Origin: Dermatophagoides farinae
Lineage: Eukaryota; Arthropoda; Arachnida; Sarcoptiformes; Pyroglyphidae
NCBI RefSeq assembly: GCF_024713945.1
Contig: NC_134686.1
Coordinates: 2,318,001-2,382,000 of the forward strand
DNA length: 64,000 nt
Reading direction: 5' to 3'
Shown: positions 51,008-64,000 of the stretch, one piece after another
Numbering within the stretch: the first letter of the stretch is position 1
Layout of the letters: each line of letters opens with the position of its first letter
Notes under the pieces: generated by a model
What the model saw: the letters and a program-made list of their open reading frames with translations, nothing else
Database searches by the model: none
What the model was told of the DNA's origin: nothing
Made by a program: the position numbers and the translations under genes

Positions 51008-53555
51008 TTAGACGTGATGATGATAATGATGCAAAATAATTGATGCAGAAATTCTGTTTGTGTGTGTGTGTGTGTGTGCCGTTTTTATTTATTTTTTTTC
51101 CCACTTTCAGTGGTGCCATCTTTTGTAGAAATAAATGGATATTTTTTTTTAAATCAATTTTTGTTACCATTGTTGATAAAAGATGGCGTTTAAGTTTGTG
51201 TGTTTAGATGTGGAAAAAAAAATGAAAATAAATCGCGCCAAACTATAGCTGATTTTTCGAGTCGAGTCAAAAAAAAAATGGATATAGAAAATTTTTATTT
51301 TTATTTTCCTATATTTCACCTTCAAAACACATGCCACACACACACGGCCAAAGTTATATATATCATATATAAACTTTTTTTTTATCTGCTGTTATCGGCT
51401 ACAATTATTCCGATGTTCAATGTTTGTAGTAGTAAAAGAATCTGTAAACACTTGTCCACATTGATAGTGGTTGTTGGCAGCGGCAAATACTAGTCATATA
51501 ATCAATAAAATGACATGACATCCAAAAATTCTATCTCGATAATGGTAATAATGATGATGATAATCAATGAAAATCTTTAACCATTTTAACATTGAAATCC
51601 GTTTTGAAGTTTTCTTTTTTTTTTCTCTCGACCATTCATTCATTCGAATCATCATCATCATTATATAACAGTAAATAGTTACAGTAGTAGTGGTGTTGGT
51701 GTAATTATTATTTTTTTTTTGACCATTTTGCTTACTTTAGACTTTGCTTCTACTTTTTTTTGGGTGATGGGCGCCATATATATTCCATGTTTAAAAAGGA
51801 TACATTCTGTGTGTGTGTGTATGGAACCATGTCCCAAATGAAATGAATGAATTTACCACTACCATCAAATGGTCAACATTATACCATATTCTATATGAAT
51901 GGCGATCATTATAGTTTTTTTTTTTTTTTTTTGGTTATTCTGGAAAAGAAATTTTAAAAAGAAAACCGAACATTATTATTCTTTTGTTGATTGGTTTGGT
52001 TGTAGCAGACAATATCGCTTACAACAACAACAACCATCATCATCATATATAGAATCCTATCTTTTGTGTTTACTTGTCTGTTTGTGTGTGTGTGTGGCTA
52101 AACCAGAAAATACCAGAATTTTTTTTTACTTCTTTACGGATTCACTCTTATACATAAACACCCACACACACATGGATTCTGTTTGGAACCATAATAATAA
52201 TAACATCTACTACTACTACTACTACCACCATCACTATAACGTCATTTTGTATAATAATCATCATCAACACATTTTCAAATGTCTTTAAGAATAATCAAAG
52301 AATTTTTTTTCTGATCATCATCATCATCATCATTAGGGTTGGGTGATGGTGGTTGGTGGTTGGTACAATTTCAATTGAAACAATCGCATGTTATATACAT
52401 GCGTCAAAAAATCCATCAAAAAAAAAAAAAATTTTTTGGTCTGTTTGTCTATTTTCATATATCCGTTTTGAAATAGCAATGAAACGACTCGAATATTATT
52501 CTTTTCAAAGTTTTTTTTTCTTGCCTCTAATGTTTTTTTTTGTTATTGTTACTTTCGTTGTTATTGTTGTTGTTGTTGTTTGCAATGCAAATCTTTCAAC
52601 AAAAAAAAAAAAAAAAATAGGAAAAGAAGAGAAAACTTGACTTTGGAATTTTTTTTTCGGTTTTTTTGGTTATGGATCGCTTTTGAAACTTGTTATAGTA
52701 GCTCTTTGTAGATGTAGACTTGACTGATATATATATCATATATTGATGACGTTCACAGACGTATCAGATGTTACTTGCTTGTCAGACGTTGCTTGTTTGT
52801 GTATATATACACGTTTTCCACACACACACACACACATATATAAACAAACCAAACACAGCGGTTTTTTATATTCTTGATGGCCAAATACAAAAAAAAAGAA
52901 TATTCAAAGAAAAGAAATGTACACACACACACACACACACACATTGGGAACCAGCCATATCAAACACAATATACAATACAAATTCTTATTTTGAAAAGAT
53001 TTTGAAAACCTTAGTTTCCACTGTGTTTTGTTTGTGTTCACATTACACGGCGAAAATTGCGTGTGTGTGTGTGTGTGTGTGTGTGTTTGTGTATGAGAAA
53101 AAGAATACGCATGTATAACACGTAAAAGAATAACAAAATAATCAAAGAATCCGAGTAATCAAAGGTTCCAATTGATATTGAAAACAACGGCATCATCAAT
53201 GAATGAATGAATGAATTTTATTTTTCAATGACAAAATATCGATTGTTGATTTGGCGATGACAAATCTCATTGATTGATTGAAACATTGTGTTTTTTCTAT
53301 CTTTTTTTAATGTCATTCGTACTCTGAAATTTTTTTTCGTTTTTAATACTTGAAATTGAAACCGTGTTCATCATCGTCATCATTTTTCTTTCAATTAATT
53401 AAAACAGTTGTTGTTGTTGTTGTTGTCAATGTCAAAACAAAAATATCACCTGAAAATCATTATAAAACTGTAAATTAAATTAAACTATATATAATCCAGA
53501 AAAAAAAAGATAAATTTGATTCTGATCAATTTGATTGATTATTGGCCACTGTCAT

Positions 53556-53586
<31 letters not shown>

Positions 53587-53735
53587 CAACATTTTGTCAT
53601 TACACATTTTGAGTTGATGCTGTTTCAATTTTTGTTTGATCATATATTAAAAAAAAAAAATATTGTCCTCATCATCATCATCATCATCCTTTGGCAGATA
53701 TTTTGCTCATTTGATGATTTGATAATTTTTTTTTC

Positions 53736-53766
<31 letters not shown>

Positions 53767-54818
53767 ATTGATGTTGATAGTCAAATCGACAATAAACTTT
53801 ATAATACACCACCATCATCATCATCATCATCATCATTATCCGTTGTAATCTTTGTTGTCGTCGGGGCAATAATAATAAACGTGCATCATCATCATCATCA
53901 TCCGCAATCAACAATCCACAATATTCGAACCTCATAATAATAATAAATCAACACACACATACACATTTCAGTGTTTCTCTCTTGCCTGTGTATATGTTTG
54001 ATATCCTGGTTGTATCAATATTTTGGGTGGCAAACACACACACACACACACACATCTACAATACAGAGACCAAAATCCAAAAAAAAAAAAAAAAAACTAG
54101 AGAGAGAAAGAGAAAAAAAATTAATTGAAAACCTAATCTAGTATACTGCGTTCGTGTTTACTGTGCTATTTGGTTTCATCATCATCATCATCACACATCG
54201 TATTTGTCATCAATTTAAATGATGATTGACGATCTCTAGTTTTATAATAACACAATATAATAATAATAACACGTATAAGATGATTGTTTTTAATCCAGTT
54301 TCTTGTTGCTCTGATGTCAATTTTTCATCATTTATGATTTTTGTTTTTTTTTTTGTTGTTGTCTCTGTGTGTGTGTGTGTTGAAATTTGATTCAAAATGA
54401 AAAAAAATATCGACAAGTGTGTCTTGTTTGAATTAGTGAATAAAAATATTGTTATTGTCATTTGATTATTGCCATTGATTATTGAATAACTTTTTTTTCG
54501 CACATGAAAAAAAAACCGACTGCAATACAAATTGAACAAAAACGGATATCAAATTCAATTTCATTCATTTAACAACTCTTTATCTATTTTTTTTTCTGTC
54601 TGCGTGTTTATGTTCGTCTGCGTGTGTTTAATCAATTCGCACACACACACACACACACACACGCATATAAACATATAGCATATACACACACACACACACA
54701 CACAAACAGAAAAGATTACACCTTTTTTTTCATGAGATTTTTGTTTTTTTTTTTTGGAATTTAAGCACTGAAAAATTTTTTTTTTTTTTTTTGACGCGTG
54801 TGCATTTCAAATGTTTGC

Positions 54819-54852
<34 letters not shown>

Positions 54853-56071
54853 ACGGCTGTTGTTTATCATCATCAATTCAATATAAGTGAATTACAAACA
54901 TATACAAAATCGAACAACATTGATAAACAAACAAACAAACTGTGAATTTATAATGAACGTCATCATCATCATCATCGATTTATAACACAACCACAGGTTT
55001 TTTTTCATTATATATCAATCATTCATTCATTCATTGGACGGCTTCAAAAAAAAAACAGAAAAAATTATCGTCTTTTTTTTGCCTGATTGAAAAAAAAACC
55101 TTGGATAATCAATATCAACGACGACAACAACAACAACAACACGACGACCATCATCAACGATCAAAAAAACTTGAATCGAACACTTAATCTGGCTACTATA
55201 TGATTACAATTTTTTGAAATCAATATTCTTGGGTGTTTATCCCGAAATTCGTTTAAGAATTTTTTTTCTTTTGGTTCTTGACATTATAAAAATCAACGAA
55301 TCAAACAACATTCATCACGTTCCAATAAATCAATATTCAATATATTCAATATATATTTTTTTTTTCATTAATAACAAAATTCTTCAATGCAGGTTTTCTC
55401 AATCAATAATCAATAATATAATATCCGATATAATAATATACTATACAACTACTACCGCCGTTGTTGTTGTTGTTGTTGTTGCTGCTGTGGCTGCTGGTGG
55501 CTGTATACGTTTGTGTTTGTGTACACATGCTACAACAGAACAGAACAGAACACAGAACACACACTTACACATGTGGATAGAGTGAGAAAAAGTAGAAGCA
55601 AAATTGAATGTGCGTGTGTTGTTTGTGTGTGTATATTTCAACAAAAATTGAAAAAAAAAATCGCAAAAAAAAAAAAAAATAATAATAAAACCTAGAAGAA
55701 GCAAAAACGAAAGAAAAAAATCTAAATCAAATTCTCTCATACTTCTACCACTTATACACACACACACATTCATTCATTCATTCAACATCAGAAGAGATAC
55801 AATAACAAAAAGAGAAAGAAAAAAAAATAAAAATGAAACGAGATTCAATGGTAAACTAAAACAACATATAATTTTTCAGTGTTTTTTTTGTTTGTTTGTT
55901 TGTTTGTTCTTGTTGTCGTTTGTTGTTGTTGTTGTTGTTGCCGAATGAATCTCGACGACGAATCATCATCGTCATTCTAAAATATTTTTCATTCCTGTTA
56001 TTTTTTTTTCATTATATATGTGGATGATGATGATGATCATGATGATAAAGGTGGCTTGTGTTGTTGTTGTA

Positions 56072-56136
56072 TAATTATTATTGTTGTTAATGCGAAGCGC
56101 CTGTTCTCGGGCTGGTAATTATTATTGTTGTTAATG
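56072..56136. repeat. 21-bp direct repeats flanking a GC-rich 23-bp segment
   Basis: TAATTATTATTGTTGTTAATG occurs at 56,072-56,092 and identically at 56,116-56,136. Between them is CGAAGCGCCTGTTCTCGGGC plus three bases, about 70 percent G+C in a region otherwise around 25 percent. This looks like a local duplication or insertion scar. Confidence 0.85.
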
Positions 56137-58039
56137 GTTGGAATTTTATTTTAGCCAACAAAAAATTTCCTCGAATCTTTTTTTTTCTTCTTCTTTTCTG
56201 CGGTTTTCCTACTGCTGCTGCTGCTGCTGTTTTTACTCAAAAAAAAAATTTTTTTTTTCTGTGAGCAGAAATTTTTTGTCTGTATTTTGCCCGTGTCCGT
56301 GTGCATTTGTGTGTGTGTGTGTGTTTTCATTCATATTTACCCGGTGGTGGTAGTGTTTGGACGGATATTTGGCCCGATATTTTTTTTTTGGAATTTTTTT
56401 TTCACCCATAAAATTCCAACCATCATCATCATCATCATCATACATTGATTCCAATGTGAAATGAGAAAACTCTCTTTATCCATTCATCATTGGTTATATT
56501 ATTGTTGTTGTTGTTCAATGTAAAATAGACGACGACAACAACAACAACAACAATAATAATAATAATAATAACAACAACAAAGACGACGACGACGACGACG
56601 CCAAAAAAAAAATTCATTTATTTTTTGGATGAAAAGAAAAAAAAATTTTTTTTCCTTGTTCGTCTTTTGTTCATCATCATTATTCTGGTTCTGTTCTTCT
56701 TCTTCTTCTTCTTTTTTTTCGTATTTGGAACCAAAAAAAATACAAAAACCTTAAAGAACTGTGAAATAAATTCTGGTTGCTATTCTTTTTTTTCACTTTG
56801 TCTGCTTCTCCATCTGTGTGCATGTGTGTGTGTGTGTATTTGATGATCAAAAACCATTTTATGGATTCCGTTTTTTTTTATATTCTAAAATTGAAAATCA
56901 TCATCATCATTATTACCATTACCATTGAAAATATTATATACAATCAACAAACAAGAATATTAAAAAGAAAACAACATAAGAATCGATTACGGTGGAAAAT
57001 CATCATCATTTCGATTCTTGAATCGTTTATGTTATTCAATCATCATTATCAATTGTACAAAGCCAGTTTTTTTTTACCAGTTCATCGTCACAATTCAGAA
57101 TTTTTTTTTTTTTTTTTTTTTGATGAAAACACCAACAAGTAAACAGCACAATAAGAAATTATCAATCAATCAATCCATTCTCAAACAAAAACAATCGTGT
57201 TTTTTTTTTTTTCTTGGTTTGGTTTTCATATTAAATTCTGTTCAAGAATCCATTTTAAGGAAAAGAATTCTGTTTGTTTTTCAATTTGTGTTTCTTTTCC
57301 ACGTCGAATCTTTGATATTTTCATATACGAAAATTGAATAAAATAATAATCATTCAGATCCGACATTTGTGAATGTTTTGTTTGTTTGTTTGTTTATATT
57401 TTGTTTATCTTCTGTTTATTTATTTATTTTTATTTATATTGTGCAGACGTAGGTGTGTTTTGTGTGTGATTTTTTCCTTGTGCAGTATATATATAGTTGT
57501 TTTATTTATTCAACAATAATAATCGTCTGTGTGTATGTGTGTGTTTAATTGTGATTTGAATGTGTTTTTGTTGATTGATTGATTGATTGGTTAGTTTGAT
57601 TATCGATTCATTCATCATTCATTTTACAATTTCAAATTATTGTTCCATTGAATGAATTCTTCGTTTTTACGTTTTTTTTTTTGAACAAAAAAATTCTCTT
57701 GTTATCTCTTGTCAATGTCAACACGATATAAAGAGAAATAGATAGATAGATATAACGAGATTAAAGCTGAAAAAAAATAATCTGCCACTGCCTTAAAAAA
57801 AAAATCTATTAATCAATATTTATTATTGTCAAACAAAAAATGTTTTCAAATCATTTCGACAACAACAACAACAACAACAAATTACAACAGCAGTAAATGT
57901 GAAGAATATTCTACAAAACAAAAAAAAAAATCCAAGCCTATTTTCTCATTCAATTTTTAATCAGACATAAAACTCGGAAATCTTTGTCGAATCTTCTTGA
58001 TGCTAAAAGTTTTTCTTGTTGTCTCTATTTCTCTTTCTC

Positions 58040-58076
<37 letters not shown>

Positions 58077-58171
58077 ACATCGACAAACACTGGAATCAAG
58101 AATAATCATCAAGAATATTTAATGTGAATATTTCAACGAGAATAATCATTAATTTTAATCAATATAAACAT

Positions 58172-58295
58172 CATCAACAAAAACAACAACAACAGCGACA
58201 ACAACAACAACAACAACAACGTAGAATCAACCGAATAACAAAATTATTTGTAAATAACCATATTAATAATATATATAAAATATAACAAAAAAAAA
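58172..58295 (+). other. Probable 5' leader of the PKA catalytic subunit gene
   Basis: The 120 nt before the start codon are C/A-rich (CAACAACAACAGCGACAACAACAA...) and lack upstream ATGs. (CAA)n leaders are compatible with unstructured, well-translated 5' UTRs. The transcription start cannot be placed from sequence alone, and a leader intron is possible. Confidence 0.35.
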
Positions 58296-58338
58296 ATGGG
58301 TAACGCACCAGCCAAAAAAGGCGATACAACTGAAAATG
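58296..58338 (+). CDS. Pka-C1: First coding exon of cAMP-dependent protein kinase catalytic subunit (PKA-C)
   Basis: Encodes MGNAPAKKGDTTEN plus the first base (G) of the next codon, ending at a GTATGT donor (58,339). PKA catalytic subunits phosphorylate Ser/Thr in RRxS/T contexts when cAMP releases them from regulatory subunits. Their N-terminus is a conserved MGN(A/N)...KK segment, N-myristoylated on Gly2 after Met removal, followed by VKEFL. Vertebrate PRKACA starts MGNAAAAKKGSEQES and its first exon also ends in phase 1 inside the Val codon. The length, composition and phase here match that layout (known features recalled, not searched). The residue after the split codon would be Val if the next exon starts TG. 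Exon 2 (VKEFL...) and the kinase domain were not found up to 64,000, so the gene is cut by the window edge. Alternative first exons are known in this family, so other N-termini may exist. Confidence 0.8.
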
Positions 58339-59105
58339 GTATGTTTTTTTTCTATGTAATGGTATTGGGTGTGTCGATTGTGGGTGGTTTTTTTAAATAA
58401 ATGATTGACCTTGTTGTCTATTATCAATCAAGTGGCCGGCTCTTTTACATTTGTTTCGATGTCGTATGTGACTATAATATATGTGTGACCTGATTTTTTT
58501 TAAAATTTTTTTTTTGTTTATGGAACTTGATCAAAAAAATTGAAATACGATGATATGTGATGTAACATGAAAATTGAGAAAAAAGAGAAAAAAAAGAGAG
58601 AGACAGTGAGAAAGTGAAAGAGAAACAGCATACACACACACACACACACATAGAGAAATTGATATCTTGATCTTTTCTCAATTTTTTCTTCACTTATCAT
58701 AATCGATAATCGATAATATCAACAAAACAATAATGATTATAATGTGATGCTACATTGGTTTAAAACTTTTGAAAAATTCATTTAAGAACAAAAAAAATTT
58801 TTTTTTTTCAGATTTTCAATTGTCATCAATTAACACATTCAATTCAAATGTGATTAATTTTTTTTTTTGTTCCACCGAAAATGATGATTCTTTTGTCTTA
58901 TTTCTTATTTCTTTTTCATTTTGAATACACATTAATTGACTTTGACGATATACATAAAAAGTCTATGTGTATATAACATCATCATCATCATTATCATCAT
59001 CAATGGTGATGCGGCTTTGAACAAATTGAATTTCTATTTTTAGAAATTTTCTTTACATATGTATAATATTTATATATACATCCAATGCATCCAATTTTAT
59101 TCTCA

Positions 59106-59136
<31 letters not shown>

Positions 59137-60613
59137 CGATAAAGCTATTTTGTGTTGATTGGTTGATATGATGTTATAAGGATTTTTATTATTATTATCG
59201 CTCAAATATTTTCTTTTTTTTTACTTTTCTTCAAATCATCATCATCATCATCATGGTTGTCGTTGTAAATCCACCATCCACCATCCACCATCTAGCTATA
59301 GCTAAGTAAAGTTGAATTTATTTTTTTCAACATTTGTTGTTTGTTTCGCCATTTTTTTTTTTTTTAGTTTTTTTTTGTTGAAGGGCATCTTGTTATTTGG
59401 CTAATAATTTGTTTTCGTCATGGTTTTAGTTGTTGTTGTTGTTGTTGTTGTTGTAGTTGTAGTTGTACGACAATCTTGATTATTATCGACGATTGACGTA
59501 TTTCTTGTTGTTGCTGCTGCTGCTTTTATTGTTGATGCTGACTGATGATGATGATGATGATGATAATGAAGCACACAATCTGTTTAAAAGCGAAAAAAAA
59601 TTCATTAACACTTAAAATACCATTATATCCAAGAAAAGAAGAAAAAAAATTAGGTGACAACTATGATGATGATATATTTATTTTATCCTAGCTGCTTTTT
59701 TTTCTCTATAAAACAAAATTAGGCAAATGACCGGGTATTTTAGGTGTTAATTTTGGTTGGTACTTTTTTTCTTCACAACCATCGTATGATTTATATATTT
59801 GATTTGAATGTGTACCTATATGGTTGATTATGTGAGAAAAATGAATGTACGTTATAAAAATTGAAAAAAAAAATTATTAAAAAATGTAGATTGTCAAGAA
59901 AGAGAAAAAATCGACCAAATTCCAAATTCAAATCTTTCTGTCCTCTGTCCTATCTCTCTCTCTCTCTCTCTCACTTTTCTACTTGACAACGTTCGTGTAA
60001 CTATCGTTACCGGTTGATGATGATGATGATAAAAAAATTAATCCACCAAAAAGCTACAGGGGTAATAAATATTAGAAAACAAAAAAACAAAAAAAAACCA
60101 ACACATAACATAATCATCCAAACAATGTTGTTAATAATAATAATAATCAAGCTTCGTGTTTGATATTTTTTGGTTGGAAATTTTCCATACATACACACAC
60201 ACAATCACTAATTGGATGAATGTTCTCTATTTTTTTTTTTTTTGCATACAGGTATATGATGTGTTACAAAATGTTTCATGGCAAGAGGAATAGAGAGAGA
60301 GAGATGGGTGAATTTCACAATTTTTTTTTTGTTTTGTTTTTGCAGATTCTGAAAAGATTTACTTTTTTTTCGCCATTTTTGTTTATTCTGTTGTTGAATT
60401 GCTTTGTTTTGCGTGTCTGTGTGTGTGTTTTGAACACAAAAAAACGACGAAGAATTTATTCTGTACTTCCAGAATCATTTCAACAACCAGAAAAAAAACA
60501 AAGAAAAAAATCTCAGCTTGTTTTTATCCAACAGATTTTAATGTTACCAGGGCGTTTATACAGGCACGCAAAAAACATAAATATCAAAAAATCTAGGGGC
60601 AGTGAAAAGAAAA

Positions 60614-60617
<4 letters not shown>

Positions 60618-60655
<38 letters not shown>
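60618..60655. repeat. Poly-T tract, 38 nt
   Basis: The longest T homopolymer in the window, directly preceded by an A-rich run (GAAAAGAAAAAAAA). It could be a retroposed poly-A tail on the minus strand, but no element body or target duplication was recognised beside it. Confidence 0.9.
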
Positions 60656-60656
<1 letters not shown>

Positions 60657-63295
60657 AATGCATGCTACCTCTTATTACGACCAGACAATGCTACTCAGAG
60701 CTTTTTTTTGTTGTTGTTGTTGTTTTGTTTGTCCATTCTAATTCCATTTATATTATCATTATTATTATTATTATTGTTTTCCATTTCACCAAAGATGACG
60801 ATATAATATATATAAATATATAAATGGCACGTCTGTAAAATAGAAAACGAAAACGAAAAAAATGGACGTCTAAACTGGCAATCTCTTTTGATGATTATGA
60901 TTTTTGATGATGATGATGATGATGATGATGTTTTACTACTGATGATTTTTTTTTCTTTTTCTTTTTTTTTTTTACTGGATGTTTGTTCTTTATAGATTTT
61001 TATCATCATCATCATCATCATTATTGTTGTTGTTGTTGTTGTTGTTTGGGAAAGATAAACATCTTGAGATACTGGATACGGTTATTATATAGAGTTGTGG
61101 GTGTGGGTGTGTATGTGTGGTATTTCACCTGCCCGACTATACGATTTGTGTATTTTGACATTTTTTGTTTTCGGTAATTGTTTTGTCATATTTTTCTTTT
61201 ACCGAATGTGTATATGTGTGTGTGTTTAATCGATTTTTGTTTTCTATTTTTTTCACATTCATTCATTGTATTATTGTGTCTTCAATACATTATTATTATG
61301 AAATTTTCATTTAGAAGCACAAAAAACATACACACACACAGAGATCATCATAGACAGATCACTGTTATGACATAATTTATCATTTTTTTTTTAATAATAA
61401 AGATGATGATGATGATAATAATCATAAAATAGATAAGAAAAAAGAAAAAAGGAAAAAAAATTTCAATTGTTTCTTTCAATTGAGTTTTTTTTTCATTTAT
61501 TTATCCAAGGAATCTTGTTTGTTATTAAGACGCAGAAGCAGTGTTGTTGTTGTCGATGATGATGATGATGATGAACAAACGAACGAACGAATGAACGTGA
61601 TCTGAGATTTCAATAAAATGAAAATAAAAAATGAAAAAAAAACTTGTTTATTTGTCCATTGAAAACTTTTTTTTTTCTCTCTCTCTCTCCACTAACAAAG
61701 GAAATTCAAATACGATACAGTTTTTGTTGTTGTTGTTGTTGTTGTTGTTGCCATTTCAAAACAATTGAATTTTGGTTTTTTTTTCATAATTAGGTCATAA
61801 TTTATTGAGATGGAATTTTAAAATTTATTGTGTGTGTGTGTATGTGCATGTTTATGAATTCTACATTTCGGACGTTTATGTTTGTGTTTTTAGTTGTTGT
61901 TGTTGTTGTTCATTCAGTTCCGTTATTCACTTATTATCATCCGAACGGAAGTTGTGTACATGTGTGCGTGTGTGTTTGTGTGTGTATGTATCGAGGTACT
62001 TTTTATTCATTCATTTCTCTTCATTTTTATTTTGTTTTGTTTTGGTTTCCTTTTTGTTGTTGTTGTTGTTGTTGTTGCTGTTTTAATATTTATTGATTGA
62101 TTTTTTGCTGCTGCTGCTGCTGTTGTTGTATATTTTCCATGGAATGATGGCAACATTATTATTATTATTATTATTAATCAGCAATGAAATTGATTGGTTA
62201 TCCTTGTATTTGACATTGTCTGTGTATGTGTGTGTGTGTGAGTGTGTGCCGAAGCATTTTTTTTCAAATTTTCAATTTACAAACGTGTGGTTGAATATAA
62301 TGTTTGTTTAATTTTTATTTTTATTTTTTTTTGCCAATCAATCGATCAATATCGATCGATTGATGGATTTTTGTTTCGTTCTTTTTTGAAAAAAAAATCG
62401 TATATAACATTTATAAAGGTTATGTGATGATTTGGTTTTTTTTTGTTTCAATTTTGAGTTAAATAGAAAAAAAAGAACAGATGAATGAATCCAATACAGC
62501 CATCTTTGGTGGAGAAAAACAAAACACGCATAGCACACGTAGATCGAAGAAAAAAATTCCATTCTGTTCCACACACACACACACACACGCCAAACATTAT
62601 CATTATTTAAATGGCGAAATATGGAATATTTGATATATTTGGTGGAGAACCAGAAAAAAAACCGAATGAATGAATGGTGCCTTGCTTGCATTATATTCGA
62701 TTCTTATTCGTTTAATTATTCTGATGAATAGTTTAAAAATCTAACTTTTTCTGTTGTTTCATTCGATATTCATTATTTGATGAATCAATATTCAATTCTA
62801 ACTGCTCACGTATTAATAATACACAAATACGAATCGATAATGAAAATGAAAAATTTTTTTTTCTGTTTTGTTTTTTTTTTTTGTTTTCAGGTGTTGTTAT
62901 AAATAGTAATGGGTGGTGTGTGTGTGTGTGTCTGTTTTTGTGCGTGTTTTTTGTTTGTTTGGTTATGAACATAAAAAATTGTCATTTGAACATTTGACAT
63001 TTGAGATGTGACTTGATCGATCTTAATTTGATTGGATTTTGTGTTTGTGTTTGTGTTTGGTTTGAATCTCTATGATTAGGTTGATGTTTCAATTAAAACA
63101 TACGCACACACACACAGAGACATTAAGAAATTGAGAATTGAGGTGCTAGCATCTGGTGATTTTTTGTTTTTTTTTTTGTTTCCCTAATTTGCATTTCCTA
63201 AATAAAACTATTGATTTTTTTTGTTGTATATTCAAATAAGAATGGAAACAAAAACATCCTAATGAGATTTTTTTTTCTCTAAACAAAAACAAAAA

Positions 63296-63341
63296 AAAGT
63301 TTATGTTTTCTGTTTCAATTGAAATGGAAAACATAAACTTT
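63296..63341. repeat. 46-bp near-perfect palindrome
   Basis: Outer arms AAAGTTTATGTTTTC and GAAAACATAAACTTT pair perfectly (15 bp). The centre TTTCAATTGAAA is itself a palindrome. Only the two TG dinucleotides between them mismatch, and as RNA these would be G-U wobbles. Confidence 0.85.
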
Positions 63342-64000
63342 GATTATAATTAGTGGTAGGTAGTGGTGGTAGGTGGGATGAAATATAAAAAAAAACACCA
63401 TGGTCCATGGTGTGTTTGTTTGTTTGTTTGTTTTTGTTCTAGATTTGATTGATGCTAATTAGGTGTGTGTGTGTGTGTGTGTGTGTAGTATTCATATGTT
63501 TGTATGGAAAAAAAGTCATAACGAAATGATTGTTGTGTTTGACGTAAACACGAAATATAGTAGGTATTATGAAAACCAAACAAAACAAAATCTCTTGATT
63601 TAAGGTGAACAAAATAAAATAAACACCTGCATGCCATCATCATTATCATTATTATTATCATCATCATCAACAACATCTACCTGGGCATTATTATTATTGT
63701 AATTTATAAATCATAAAAATAGGAAAAAAAAATAATTGGTGAATATCCGAATCTGCTGCATTTGTTTTCGAGTGTTTTTTTTTTTTGTGGAAAAAAAGTT
63801 GGCTTCACTGTAATAATAATGATTTTTTGTTTCGATTCGAGAATGGTCAGATTCTGGGCAGACACACACACACACAGAATTCTTATCAATTTCGATGGAT
63901 ATTCCACAATTTCATTTGCCTTTTGCTTTGTTTTTCTTTTTAAATAATTTTCTTTCATCTCCCATGTTCATTTCGTTTTCCTTGTTTTTTTTTTTTTTTT

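Larger units (their letters stand above)
58339..64000 (+). other. First intron of the PKA-C gene (partial), repeat-rich
   Basis: After the GTATGT donor I see no coding exon to the window end. The stretch holds (GAT)n at 59,107-59,137, three copies of CCACCAT near 59,272-59,292, a 38-nt poly-T, (TTG)n at about 61,721-61,750 and (TG)n runs, plus a near-palindrome at 63,296-63,341. Open frames here are repeat-encoded. Confidence 0.55.

Noticed and set aside
55120..55160. (CGA/CAA)n stretch resembling the 5' leader before the PKA exon
   Set aside because: No ATG with a coding frame and donor follows; such repeats are common throughout the window.

Overview
This window looks like nuclear DNA of an animal with a compact, strongly AT-rich genome. 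The best guess is an acariform (astigmatid) mite such as a dust or scab mite. The support is indirect. Recognisable genes have animal-type exons, tiny introns (68 and 77 nt) with GT-AG borders, and arthropod-like versions of conserved proteins. Almost everything between genes is packed with simple repeats: (AC)n/(TG)n, (ATC)n/(GAT)n, (CAA)n/(TTG)n, poly-A and poly-T. There are no bacterial operons, ribosome binding sites, tRNAs, rRNAs or CRISPR arrays. Species assignment needs a database search.

Three loci are solid. (1) At 33.48-35.25 kb there is a small head-to-head gene island. NDUFB6 (mitochondrial complex I accessory subunit, minus strand, 2 exons, 205 aa) and PFDN5 (prefoldin subunit 5, plus strand, 2 exons, 181 aa) share a 462-bp divergent promoter interval. 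(2) At 58,296-58,338 lies the first coding exon of the cAMP-dependent protein kinase catalytic subunit. It has a myristoylation-type N-terminus and ends in phase 1 at a GTATGT donor. The kinase body lies beyond the right edge, so about 5.7 kb of its first intron fills the end of the window. (3) At 48,154-48,897 is a 744-nt internal coding exon of a low-complexity, probably disordered protein that I do not recognise. A 43-nt first coding exon at 41,324-41,366 has the right phase to splice to it across a 6.8-kb intron.

The remainder (about 1-33 kb, 35-41 kb, 49-58 kb) is intergenic or intronic. Scattered short candidate exons have plausible splice sites but no recognised homology (13.8, 20.85, 22.7, 26.8, 29.0, 31.5, 36.3 and 38.1 kb). 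All are given low confidence, because long microsatellites create many spurious ORFs here. One 226-bp element at 17.73-17.95 kb has CAGTAATAC inverted ends and looks like a non-autonomous pogo/Tigger-type DNA transposon. Other structural oddities are a perfect 20-bp-arm hairpin at 43.57 kb, a 46-bp near-palindrome at 63.3 kb, a GC-rich 23-bp segment between 21-bp direct repeats at 56.1 kb, and repeated (TG)n...(CA)n inverted pairs that could fold into hairpins.

I found no evidence of an unusual multi-gene system. The most interesting unexplained item is the putative 41.3-48.9 kb gene and its relation to the PKA locus downstream on the same strand.
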